A stretch of 64,000 nucleotides of DNA from Bradyrhizobium sp. 141 (GTDB taxonomy: Bacteria; Pseudomonadota; Alphaproteobacteria; Rhizobiales; Xanthobacteraceae), in the NCBI RefSeq assembly GCF_023074055.1, contig NZ_JADPKR010000013.1:592332-656331 (forward strand), given 5' to 3'. Made by a program: the position numbers and the translations under genes. Below the pieces are notes generated by a model that had not been told where the DNA came from, ran no database searches, and was given only the letters and a program-made list of their open reading frames with translations. Shown here in pieces: positions 56,171 through 63,874 of this stretch; the stretch's first letter is position 1; each line of letters begins with the position of its first letter.

Positions 56171-57388
56171 ATGAAACAGCGTTTTTCTGCACTTCTTCTC
56201 GGCGTGGCGTTGGGATTCGTCGCGAGCGGCGCGTCGGCACAGGACAAGACCGTCAAGATCGGCGTGCTGACCGATAATTCCGGTCTTTATTCCGACCTCG
56301 GTGGTGCGGGCTCCACGCTGGCCGCTCAGATGGCGATCGAGGATTCCGGGCTTGCCGCCAAGGGCTGGAAGATAGACTTGATCTCCGCCGACCATCAGAA
56401 CAAGCCCGATATCGCCACCACCATCGCGCGCCAATGGATCGACGTCGAAAAGGTCGACATCTTCATGGACGTGCTGAACTCCGGTGTCGCACTCGCGGTC
56501 AACAATGTCGTCAAGGAGAAGAATTCGATCCTGATCGACACGGGTGCGGCGACCTCGGATCTGACGAACGCCCAATGTTCGCCGAACACCGTCCATTGGG
56601 TCTATGACACCTACATGCTGGCCAACAGCACCGGTCAGGCGCTGGTGAAGGCCGGCGGCGATACCTGGTACTTCCTCACGGCCGACTATGCGTTCGGCGC
56701 GGCGCTGGAGCGCGACACCACGGCTGTGGTGCAAAAGGCGGGCGGCAAGGTGCTCGGCAGCGTCAAGCACCCGCTCAATTCCTCGGACTTCTCCTCGTTC
56801 CTTTTGCAGGCGCAGGCATCGAAGGCGAAGATCGTCGGACTTGCGAATGCCGGCGGCGATACCACCAATTCGATCAAGCAGGCCGCCGAGTTCGGCATCG
56901 TTGCAGGCGGGCAGAAGCTTGCCGGACTGCTCTTGTTCATCACCGACGTTCATTCGCTCGGCCTCAACGTGGCTCAAGGGCTCAATTTCACCGAGACCTT
57001 CTATTGGGATCTCAACGACGGAACGCGCGCCTTCGCCAAGCGCTTTTCCGAGCGCATGAAGAACAAGGCGATGCCTTCGATGGTGCAGGCCGGTGTCTAT
57101 TCGGGACTGATCCATTACTTCAAGGCGCTGGAGGCGATGGGCGGCAATCCGCATGACGGCGCCAAGGCGGTCGAGAAGATGAAGTCGATGCCGACCGACG
57201 ATCCGCTGTTCGGTCAGGGCAGTATCCGGGTCGATGGCCGCAAGATTCACCCGGCCTACCTGTTCGAGGTCAAGAAGCCCTCGGAGTCGAAGGGGCCGTG
57301 GGACTACTACAAGCTGGTGGGCACCGTCCCCGCGGACCAGGCGTTCCGGCCGCTCTCCGAGAGCGCCTGTCCGCTGGTGAAGAAGTAA
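56171..57388 (+). CDS. Periplasmic substrate-binding protein, Leu/Ile/Val type
   Basis: 405 residues from an ATG preceded by GGAGGG. The signal peptide MKQRFSALLLGVALGFVASG ends at ASA-Q. The mature part KIGVLTDNSGLYSDLGG is the type I periplasmic-binding fold, with VLNSGVALAVNNVVKEKN and LTADYAFGAALERDT in the expected order. It delivers substrate to the LivH/LivM pore. Branched-chain amino acids, aromatic acids or urea-like compounds are possible; the ligand is unknown. Confidence 0.94.
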   Translation: MKQRFSALLLGVALGFVASGASAQDKTVKIGVLTDNSGLYSDLGGAGSTLAAQMAIEDSGLAAKGWKIDLISADHQNKPDIATTIARQWIDVEKVDIFMDVLNSGVALAVNNVVKEKNSILIDTGAATSDLTNAQCSPNTVHWVYDTYMLANSTGQALVKAGGDTWYFLTADYAFGAALERDTTAVVQKAGGKVLGSVKHPLNSSDFSSFLLQAQASKAKIVGLANAGGDTTNSIKQAAEFGIVAGGQKLAGLLLFITDVHSLGLNVAQGLNFTETFYWDLNDGTRAFAKRFSERMKNKAMPSMVQAGVYSGLIHYFKALEAMGGNPHDGAKAVEKMKSMPTDDPLFGQGSIRVDGRKIHPAYLFEVKKPSESKGPWDYYKLVGTVPADQAFRPLSESACPLVKK

Positions 57389-57455
57389 CTCTCGTGGCCC
57401 GCCGCGCGGTCGTGCCGCCGGCGGGCTTTCATTTTGGTGGCGGAAGCTAATCCCG

Positions 57456-58319
57456 ATGCAGGCTCTCTACGCACAGTTACTGGTGGGACTGATCAACGGC
57501 TCGTTCTACGCGCTGCTCAGTCTCGGGCTTGCCGTGATCTTCGGCATGCTCAACATCATCAATTTCGCCCATGGCGCGGTCTACATGATGGGCGCCTTCG
57601 TCGCCTATTTCCTCCTCAACCTCGGCGGCATCAACTACTGGTGGGCGCTGTTGCTGGCGCCCATCATCGTCGGCATCTTCGGCATGATCCTGGAACGGAC
57701 CATGCTGCAATGGCTGACCGGGCTCGATCACCTCTACGGCCTGCTCCTGACCTTCGGCATCGCGCTGATCGTGCAGGGCGTGTTCCAGAACTATTTCGGC
57801 TCCTCCGGCCTGCCTTACGCCATTCCGGACCAGCTCAAGGGCGGCATGAATCTCGGCTTCATGTTCTTACCCGTCTATCGCGGCTGGGTGGTCGTGTTCT
57901 CGCTGGTGGTGTGTCTCGCCACCTGGTTCCTGATCGAGAAGACGCAGCTCGGCGCTTACCTGCGCGCCGCCACCGAAAATCCGACGCTGGTGCGCGCCTT
58001 CGGCATCAACGTGCCGCGCATGATCACGCTCACTTACGGCCTCGGCGTCGGCCTTGCGGCGCTCGCGGGCGTGCTCTCTGCGCCGATCAACCAGGTGCGG
58101 CCGCTGATGGGCGCGGATCTCATCATCGTCGTGTTCGCGGTGGTCGTGATCGGCGGCATGGGATCGATCATGGGCTCCATCATCACCGGCTTCGCGCTCG
58201 GCGTGATCGAGGGTCTGACCAAGTATTTCTACCCCGAGGCCTCCAACACCGTCGTGTTCGTGCTGATGGTGCTGGTGCTCTTGGTGAAGCCAACGGGATT
58301 GACGGGAAGGGCGGCCTGA
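57456..58319 (+). CDS. Branched-chain-type ABC permease, LivH family
   Basis: 287 residues with about eight hydrophobic helices. LINGSFYALLSLGLAVIFGMLN and NFAHGAVYMMG are hallmark LivH motifs; IGGMGSIMGSIITGFALG is the coupling region (EAA loop). It forms the import channel with the LivM-type subunit, starting 2 bp after its stop. Confidence 0.95.
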   Translation: MQALYAQLLVGLINGSFYALLSLGLAVIFGMLNIINFAHGAVYMMGAFVAYFLLNLGGINYWWALLLAPIIVGIFGMILERTMLQWLTGLDHLYGLLLTFGIALIVQGVFQNYFGSSGLPYAIPDQLKGGMNLGFMFLPVYRGWVVVFSLVVCLATWFLIEKTQLGAYLRAATENPTLVRAFGINVPRMITLTYGLGVGLAALAGVLSAPINQVRPLMGADLIIVVFAVVVIGGMGSIMGSIITGFALGVIEGLTKYFYPEASNTVVFVLMVLVLLVKPTGLTGRAA

Positions 58320-58320
58320 T

Positions 58321-59289
58321 ATGACAACCCTGACGGACGACACGCTGTCGGTGACCCCTCGCGCGATGCGCGACGAGCTGATCGCGTTCGCGGTGATGGC
58401 GCTGCTGCTGGCGTCGGTGCCATTCACGGGAGTCTACCCGTTCTTCGTGATGCAGGCGCTGTGCTTCGCGCTGCTTGCCTGCGCCTTCAATCTGCTGGTC
58501 GGCTATGGCGGCCTGTTGTCGTTCGGCCACGCGATGTTTCTGGGCACCGCCGGCTATTGCAGCGCGCATGCGCTGAAAGTGTGGGCGCTGCCGCCCGAAC
58601 TCGGCATCCTCGTCGGCATCGCCGCGGCTTTCGTGCTCTCGATCATCACCGGCTTTATTTCGATCCGTCGCCAGGGCATCTATTTCTCGATGATCACGCT
58701 GGCGCTGTCGCAGCTGCTGTACTTCATCTACCTCCAGGCCCCGTTTACCCACGGTGAGGACGGCATCCAGGGCATCCCGCAGGGACGCATGTTCGGCATC
58801 TTCGATCTATCCAAGCCGACGGTGCTCTATTACGTCGTGCTGGTCGGGTTTCTCGCCGGCTTCCTGCTGATCTTCCGCATCATCAACTCGCCGTTCGGCG
58901 AGGTGCTGAAGGCAATCCGCGAGAACGAGCCGCGCGCGATCTCGCTCGGCTACCGGACCGACCAGTATAAGTTCCTGGCCTTCGTGCTGTCAGGCACGCT
59001 GGCCGGTTTTGCCGGTGCGCTGAAGGTGTTCGTGGCGCAGAACGCCTCGCTCACCGATGTGCATTGGTCGATGTCGGGCGAGGTCGTGCTGATGACGCTG
59101 GTCGGCGGCCTCGGCACCATCTTCGGTCCCGTGGTCGGCGCTTTCGTGATCATCGCCATGCAGCAATATCTGGCGGGTTTCGGCCAGTGGGTGACCGTGA
59201 TCCAGGGCTCGATCTTCGTGGTCTGCGTGCTCACCTTCCGCCGCGGCGTCATCGGTGAAATCGCGCATTACTTCCGGAGATCACTCTAA
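58321..59289 (+). CDS. Branched-chain-type ABC permease, LivM family
   Basis: 322 residues with about nine hydrophobic helices. LACAFNLLVGYGGLLSFGHAMFLG and RRQGIYFSMITLALSQLLYF are typical LivM signatures, with GFAGALKVFVAQNASL and the coupling loop LVGGLGTIFGPVVGAF following. It is the last gene of the operon; a hairpin lies 8 bp after its stop, and the mobile element begins about 200 bp further on. Confidence 0.95.
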   Translation: MTTLTDDTLSVTPRAMRDELIAFAVMALLLASVPFTGVYPFFVMQALCFALLACAFNLLVGYGGLLSFGHAMFLGTAGYCSAHALKVWALPPELGILVGIAAAFVLSIITGFISIRRQGIYFSMITLALSQLLYFIYLQAPFTHGEDGIQGIPQGRMFGIFDLSKPTVLYYVVLVGFLAGFLLIFRIINSPFGEVLKAIRENEPRAISLGYRTDQYKFLAFVLSGTLAGFAGALKVFVAQNASLTDVHWSMSGEVVLMTLVGGLGTIFGPVVGAFVIIAMQQYLAGFGQWVTVIQGSIFVVCVLTFRRGVIGEIAHYFRRSL

Positions 59290-59297
59290 GTAGTTGA

Positions 59298-59324
59298 TAT
59301 CGCACCAATTCCATTGGTGCGATA
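59298..59324. terminator. Perfect hairpin at the end of the ABC operon
   Basis: TATCGCACCAAT-TCC-ATTGGTGCGATA is a perfect 12-bp stem with a 3-nt loop, 8 bp after the livM-type stop. There is no U run, so it may act as a factor-assisted stop or as a recombination-related site of the neighbouring element. Confidence 0.6.
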
Positions 59325-59493
59325 ATCCGGTGGATGATCCGGCTCCGCGGGCGTGAGATGACACGCACGCGGATCGAAAATGGTCTATGACAGTTTCATG
59401 ACGGCCCCTTGGGCCGGGCCATTTCCAACCGGTAGCCTACCCCCATGATGCGATGGTTTCGTGCTTTCCTGCCCAAGGATCGCGCTAATTCGT

Positions 59494-60534
59494 CTAAGCC
59501 GTTGCAGTGACTTTATTTTCTTCCTTTGCCGGTTGTGACTGCACACTCTGTGCATCATTTTCAGCGTAGTGCGGCAGCTCGGGCCCAGTCAGCAAATCCG
59601 TCAATTTCGGGTTCTTGATCGCGTGCCCGTAGGTCTTCAGCACCTGGCCGGCGTCGGCCCAGCCGCCCAGCCACGCGACCGTCACCACATCCACCCCGCG
59701 CCGCAGGAGGCCCGTAGCGAAGCCGTGGCGGCAGCAATGCGGCGTCAGGAGCTTGATGCCGGCCTTCTTGCAGGCGGTCTTCCAGGCGTCCTTGAGCGAG
59801 CTCAGGCGGCCGTAGATGAACACCCCGCGGCCCTCGACCTTCTTCAGGTTGGCGAGCGCGACGACCAGGGCGGCCGGCAGGTGCGCAACACGCTCCTTGC
59901 TCAGCTTGGTCTCCCGGATCAGGACGGTGCGCTTCTCCAAATCGATGTCGCTCCATTGCACTGCGATAGCCTCGCCGGGCCGGGCGCCGGTTAGGTACAT
60001 GAACAGGACCATGGCGCCGAGATGAGGCTTGGCCGCCGCTCGGAACTTCGTCACCCATTCTAGGGTCGCCGGCTCCTTGACCTTGGCGTCTTCCTCGTAG
60101 CGCTCGACCGTCAGCCGGGAGCAGAGCTTCGAGCGGGCCGCGTGGTTGATGACGGCGATCGTAGGCACGATCACCAGCCGATTGAGGCTGGCGTTGCCGA
60201 CGTTCGGGTAGAGGTCTTTCGCCATCAGTTGAACCGATCCCTCGGTGATGTCCTTGACCAGCGTCGCGCCTAGGTACTTTTCAATCGGCTCTAGAAACGT
60301 GGTTGATTTGCCGGCGGCCCGGTAGATCTGCGCCGCGCGGGCGAACGTCAGGATTGCCTCGGGTCCATCGAAATGACCTTTCCAGTGTCCGGACTCGATT
60401 TCGGCAACCTGGCGCGCCGCGATGTCTTTGTCCGTGGTGTGAAGCGAGACGTTATAACGACGTCGCTTACCAGTCGGGCCAATTGTTCCGCGGCAATAGT
60501 AGATCCCTTTACGCCGATAGAGCTTAAGCGGCAT
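59494..60534 (-). CDS. Tyrosine recombinase (phage-type integrase)
   Basis: 346 residues. The catalytic residues are Arg185 in TGARPGEA, Lys near 210 in RETK, His266-x-x-Arg269 in HCCRHGF, Trp292 in GGWADAG and the nucleophile Tyr302 in LKTYGHA, so the protein looks fully active. The N-terminal arm domain (LKLYRRKGIYYCRG) binds arm-type sites. It integrates and, with an excisionase, excises the element. Its start overlaps the HTH gene by 187 bp in another frame. Confidence 0.95.
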   Translation of the reverse strand: MPLKLYRRKGIYYCRGTIGPTGKRRRYNVSLHTTDKDIAARQVAEIESGHWKGHFDGPEAILTFARAAQIYRAAGKSTTFLEPIEKYLGATLVKDITEGSVQLMAKDLYPNVGNASLNRLVIVPTIAVINHAARSKLCSRLTVERYEEDAKVKEPATLEWVTKFRAAAKPHLGAMVLFMYLTGARPGEAIAVQWSDIDLEKRTVLIRETKLSKERVAHLPAALVVALANLKKVEGRGVFIYGRLSSLKDAWKTACKKAGIKLLTPHCCRHGFATGLLRRGVDVVTVAWLGGWADAGQVLKTYGHAIKNPKLTDLLTGPELPHYAENDAQSVQSQPAKEENKVTATA

Positions 60535-60722
60535 CGTTCCCCCTCGCGAATTGCTGCTTTGACGCGTCCGATGTCGGCGACATCAAAACGTTTATTCCTT
60601 CCGATTGGAAGATAGAACGGCAGCCCGGAGCTATCCACCGGGTTCTCGGAAAGCCAATACTGAAACCAACGCTTGGACACACCAAGCTCGGCCGCCGCCT
60701 GAGCGAGGGTTAGCATCTTCAT
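60348..60722 (-). CDS. Excisionase-like helix-turn-helix protein
   Basis: 124 residues. MKMLTLAQAAAELGVSKRWF is a MerR/excisionase-type HTH, and FYLPIGRNKRFDVADIGRVK continues it. Excisionases of this sort direct integrase to excision. The C-terminal half is read across the start of the integrase in another frame, which is unusual; the true stop could be earlier only through a different frame. Its start overlaps the previous gene by 4 nt (ATGA). Confidence 0.7.
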   Translation of the reverse strand: MKMLTLAQAAAELGVSKRWFQYWLSENPVDSSGLPFYLPIGRNKRFDVADIGRVKAAIREGERCRLSSIGVKGSTIAAEQLARLVSDVVITSRFTPRTKTSRRARLPKSSPDTGKVISMDPRQS

Positions 60723-60919
60723 GGCTCTTTGACTCCTCCCACATCACCGCGAGCCGCTGCGGCACGTCGGGACGCTATATCAGCGACTGTATCCCAGATG
60801 ATTGCGCGAAATTCGGCTGGCCATGCCGCAATCGTCCGATCAATGCCGCGAAGACCGTCCTCCGCCAACGAAACAACCTTATCTGCAACTGAAATGGCCT
60901 TTAGTGCGTGATCACTCAC
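60719..60919 (-). CDS. Small element protein
   Basis: 66 residues from a GTG at 60919. It is helical and soluble (DKVVSLAEDGLRGIDRTIAAW). No family recognised. It overlaps the upstream gene by 8 nt and the HTH gene by 4 nt, which supports translation of all three. Confidence 0.6.
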   Translation of the reverse strand: MSDHALKAISVADKVVSLAEDGLRGIDRTIAAWPAEFRAIIWDTVADIASRRAAAARGDVGGVKEP

Positions 60920-61169
60920 TGGCGCTCTCCTGGGGGCAGTCGCGAACCGCTGCGCCAGGCACTTCGCCGACTTTCGGGCGCCGAACATACGCCGTGATCC
61001 AATAACGCTGCGGATTGACGGTCGGATTGTCGTAGTCGCACATCTCGTCAATGCCGGACCAGTCGGGGTCTTTGTCAGCGGCCGAACGGTGCGACCCCAT
61101 GGCCGCCCAATAGCCGTCTGCGGTCACGATCATCGGAACGCGGATTTCGATCAGATCGTCATCAGCCAT
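60912..61169 (-). CDS. Small element protein
   Basis: 85 residues from MADDDLIEIRVPM. It contains aromatic and acidic residues (DWSGIDEMCDYDNPTVNPQRYW) but no known domain. It overlaps both neighbours by 8 nt. Confidence 0.6.
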   Translation of the reverse strand: MADDDLIEIRVPMIVTADGYWAAMGSHRSAADKDPDWSGIDEMCDYDNPTVNPQRYWITAYVRRPKVGEVPGAAVRDCPQESASE

Positions 61170-62118
61170 GGTCGGCTCCATTTGAGGGGGTGGTGGCGCA
61201 CGTCTGCGAAGAAAGTGGTGAACCCATGTTACCGCGCGCTGTTCGAAACCAGAGCACGGCTTCGTCCGGCATGAAGCCGCCTTCATTCGCGAGGATGACC
61301 TTGATCTCGTGAACGGAAAGGGCGCTGTTGAGGTATGGCTGGTCGTTGAGGATGGCCCTGAGATTTTCTACTCCATCCGGAGTCGCCGCTCTCGCCGGCG
61401 TCTCAGCATGGTCCTCGCCTTGGGGGCAATCCGGAAACTCGCAGTTTTCGTATGGATCAACACACGCGCATCGCGCTGACGGTTTGAGGGCGTTTGCAGC
61501 CTTCTCCATCAGTTCTGGAGATTTCACCTCGCCGATGTTGCGCAGATAGGCCGCGCGGCCCCGGAGACGATCAACGAGGCTTCCTCCGTCCTCAGTACGT
61601 TGATCGCCATTGTCGGCTGACGGCTCCAGCGGAGCATTCAGGCCCTTGCCGATGCGCTCGTTAAGGTCTCCAAACCAGTCGCGTGAAGAACCCTCGACCG
61701 CCCACGGCGTTATAACGGCCGCGCCGCAACCGGCATCGGTGGTGCCGGCAGAACAGCTCTGGGCCGGCAGGTTCTTGCATTCCTCTCGCGTGTGCTTCCC
61801 GTGGCAATAGGAGCACTCTGGCTCAACCGGAGCGGCCGGCGGTTGAGCGGCGTGCTCCATTAGCCAATCATAAATGTCGTCGCGATGCTCCAGAGAGCCG
61901 CACTCAATGGTTACGGTTCGGTAGGAGTAGGAAATAGTCGTCGCCGACAGGTTCGGCACAGCTTGGGCAAGACCCACGATGTAGGCCGCGATTGCGGCTC
62001 TCAGCCCGCCCTCCGTGCCGCCAGTAGCAGCCCAATATGCTTCCATCGCTGCTTCAAAGCGCGTCTCATCGAGGGGGGCGGTAGTGGCAGCGGAGGACGA
62101 TTGATCCGTGCCGGTCAT
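61162..62118 (-). CDS. Element protein with possible zinc-knuckle cysteines
   Basis: 318 residues from MTGTDQSSSAATT. EPECSYCHGKHTREEC is a CxxCx3Hx4C cluster like a retroviral-type zinc knuckle, and a later RCACVDPYENCEFPDC adds more cysteines. The N-terminal half is helical (AYWAATGGTEGGLRAAIAAYI). No family is recognised; nucleic-acid binding is plausible. Its stop overlaps the downstream start by 8 nt, and its ATG overlaps the previous stop by 4 nt. Confidence 0.6.
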   Translation of the reverse strand: MTGTDQSSSAATTAPLDETRFEAAMEAYWAATGGTEGGLRAAIAAYIVGLAQAVPNLSATTISYSYRTVTIECGSLEHRDDIYDWLMEHAAQPPAAPVEPECSYCHGKHTREECKNLPAQSCSAGTTDAGCGAAVITPWAVEGSSRDWFGDLNERIGKGLNAPLEPSADNGDQRTEDGGSLVDRLRGRAAYLRNIGEVKSPELMEKAANALKPSARCACVDPYENCEFPDCPQGEDHAETPARAATPDGVENLRAILNDQPYLNSALSVHEIKVILANEGGFMPDEAVLWFRTARGNMGSPLSSQTCATTPSNGADHG

Positions 62119-62285
62119 GTGTTGATGCTCCGGATGCTGAGCGCTAGGCCGACAACGACAAGCGCGATGATCTGGAAGAACGATCGCTCGCTTGCAGCCG
62201 CCCAATCTGGATGGTCGCTGATGAGCTGGTAGAGGTAGTTTGAACTGACGATGCCGATTCCGGCGCCAAGGAATGTCGCGATCAT
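62115..62285 (-). CDS. Short membrane protein of the element
   Basis: 56 residues from MIATFLGAGIGIVSSN. A C-terminal helix FFQIIALVVVGLALSIRSI is a likely membrane anchor. It overlaps both neighbours by 4 nt (ATGA type). Confidence 0.55.
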   Translation of the reverse strand: MIATFLGAGIGIVSSNYLYQLISDHPDWAAASERSFFQIIALVVVGLALSIRSINT

Positions 62286-62446
62286 GGGGTGCGATCCTGT
62301 TGGAGAGCCACCGCGAGTGCGGTCAGCGAAATAGCCGGGCCTTCGTCGTAAAGGCTCAGGAACCACTCCAAGCCTTCCTGCTCGACGTCGCAGCCGGCCG
62401 TCTCGAAGTAATCGACGATGCGCCGCTCGATCTCTTGGAAGTTCAT
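62282..62446 (-). CDS. Short acidic element protein
   Basis: 54 residues from MNFQEIERRIVDYFETAGC. Helical and acidic, ending AVALQQDRTP. It is short, but its ends overlap both neighbouring genes by 4 nt, which is strong support for real coding. Function unknown. Confidence 0.6.
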   Translation of the reverse strand: MNFQEIERRIVDYFETAGCDVEQEGLEWFLSLYDEGPAISLTALAVALQQDRTP

Positions 62447-62655
62447 GGCTTGAACCCCAGCACGTCGAGATAGGCGCGGGTGAGCGAATCATATTGACCG
62501 GCGCGATTGCGGAGCTTCTGGCCGTCGTCCTCGTCCTTCGCGATCATGCGCTCGACGTTGCCGGAGCACTCCTGCTCAAGGCGAATCCGATAGACCTTCT
62601 CGGAAAGGTCGCGGACATAGCAGGGGTCAAAGGTGGGTTTGGGCTCGCGGGGCAT
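62443..62655 (-). CDS. Small element protein
   Basis: 70 residues from MPREPKPTFDPCYVRDLSEK. Basic and helical, with RIRLEQECSGNVERMIAKDED. It overlaps the downstream gene by 4 nt and lies 7 bp after the gene at 62663. No family recognised. Confidence 0.6.
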   Translation of the reverse strand: MPREPKPTFDPCYVRDLSEKVYRIRLEQECSGNVERMIAKDEDDGQKLRNRAGQYDSLTRAYLDVLGFKP

Positions 62656-62662
62656 GGGATAC

Positions 62663-63007
62663 CTATTGCGGAGAGGCAACCACCGGACCCCTCGCAGGCT
62701 TGCTGGCCTTGCGCAGGATCTCGGTAAAGACGGAGATGTCGGTCTTGCGCTCGACGGCAGGGCGGAAGCGATAGGCCGCGAACGGATAGTCTGGCCACAT
62801 GCCATTTTCGTTTGGTGGCCGCACAATCTCTTCAAGCCGCACTGTGATGCCGACGAGGCGATCAAATTCGTATGGCGGTTCACCTACCCAGCGGATGGTG
62901 TAAATGGCGCCTAAAGTAAGCACGTCAGACGCTGGTCTTTTTCCGTTCCGATACGGAAACGGTCCAACATCCACACATACGACCTTCTGTCCAATCCGAA
63001 ACGTCAT
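62663..63007 (-). CDS. Element protein of unknown function
   Basis: 114 residues from MTFRIGQKVVCVDVGPF. The repeated short beta stretches (GAIYTIRWVG, GITVRLEEIV) and a C-terminal helix suggest a small beta-rich fold. Similar proteins occur in prophages of Bradyrhizobium-type genomes. No function can be given. Confidence 0.65.
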   Translation of the reverse strand: MTFRIGQKVVCVDVGPFPYRNGKRPASDVLTLGAIYTIRWVGEPPYEFDRLVGITVRLEEIVRPPNENGMWPDYPFAAYRFRPAVERKTDISVFTEILRKASKPARGPVVASPQ

Positions 63008-63066
63008 AGTCTTTCCTCAAAAAATGCGGCGGCAGTTTCCGTGAGGCGATGGGACCGAGTACCTGG

Positions 63067-63396
63067 TCAGTCCCGTTCCAGCTCGTAATAATCGTCGTAG
63101 CCATCGTCTTCGTGGCCGCTGCAAATCTCTTGGTAAATGTCGTCGTCCTCGTGCAGGATCGTCACGAGCCAATCAGGCGCCGGGAAGAAGTTCTCGGCTT
63201 TCGCGGTCTTGTGGTCCGCGTCTTTGGTGTTGATCTCGACCTTGACGAACTCAAGCTCTGCCGGTTCGGCAGGGTGGCCGGGATAGTTCATCGAGCCCAT
63301 GTGAGCCGGGCAGCCGCCGGTCAGGGTGTATTCGGCGAACACAAGAACGGTCTTGCGGCCGACCTCGAATGAGGTTTCGTAGAAGCTGGTCATCAC
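63067..63396 (-). CDS. Element protein of unknown function
   Basis: 109 residues from MMTSFYETSFEVGRKTVLVF. It has an N-terminal beta-rich part and a very acidic C-terminus (EDDDIYQEICSGHEDDGYDD). It overlaps the upstream gene by 4 nt. No family recognised. Confidence 0.6.
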   Translation of the reverse strand: MMTSFYETSFEVGRKTVLVFAEYTLTGGCPAHMGSMNYPGHPAEPAELEFVKVEINTKDADHKTAKAENFFPAPDWLVTILHEDDDIYQEICSGHEDDGYDDYYELERD

Positions 63397-63635
63397 GCCG
63401 CCTCCGCTTCCAACTGCTTGGCCTTGACGGCCTCCACCGCGCCATTGATCGCCGCTGCCAGCGCCAACGAAAGCTCTTTGTTGTCAGTGTGGATGCTGAT
63501 TTCAGACCAACCACCATCAAGCGTATCGTCGCATTGAAACGTGATGATGAGTGGCGCCGATGCCAGGTGTTCGTAAGTCCGCGCGTAGATCGTCTTGACG
63601 TTCTGGAGCGAAAAGTTGCTGAATATCGACATCAA
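63393..63635 (-). CDS. Small element protein
   Basis: 80 residues from MMSIFSNFSLQNVKTIYART. A beta-type central segment (PLIITFQCDDTLDGGWSEISI) is followed by a helical Ala/Glu-rich tail. Function unknown; it is the first gene of the coupled chain visible here. Confidence 0.6.
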   Translation of the reverse strand: MMSIFSNFSLQNVKTIYARTYEHLASAPLIITFQCDDTLDGGWSEISIHTDNKELSLALAAAINGAVEAVKAKQLEAEAA

Positions 63636-63692
63636 ATTCTCCTACGTTTTAAGGGGCGGCACGGTGGTGACGTAGCGAGACGCGCTAACCCC

Positions 63693-63860
63693 TCACCAAC
63701 CGAGCCAGTGCGACGCGACCAGCATCACGGAGATTGCCGTGCCGCATCCAAAGACCAACCATGCGGACCGCTTGTCATCGCTGATGCTCCCGGTCGTCCG
63801 CATCCCGCCGGCGAACAAGATTCCTGCGGTGCAGATGAGCGTGACGCCCTCGATTGTCAT
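63693..63860 (-). CDS. Small membrane protein of the element
   Basis: 55 residues from MTIEGVTLICTAGILFAGG with two hydrophobic stretches (the second SAWLVFGCGTAISVMLVASHW). The longer reading to 63953 would begin inside the insertion sequence, so the ATG at 63860 is preferred. The insertion sequence begins about 14 bp upstream, so the promoter of the gene may have been displaced. Confidence 0.6.
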   Translation of the reverse strand: MTIEGVTLICTAGILFAGGMRTTGSISDDKRSAWLVFGCGTAISVMLVASHWLGW

Positions 63861-63874
63861 TCGGCCTGCAATAT

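Noticed and set aside
59290..59493. tRNA gene as attachment site of the integrated element
   Set aside because: No tRNA stem pattern or T-loop sequence was found in this stretch.
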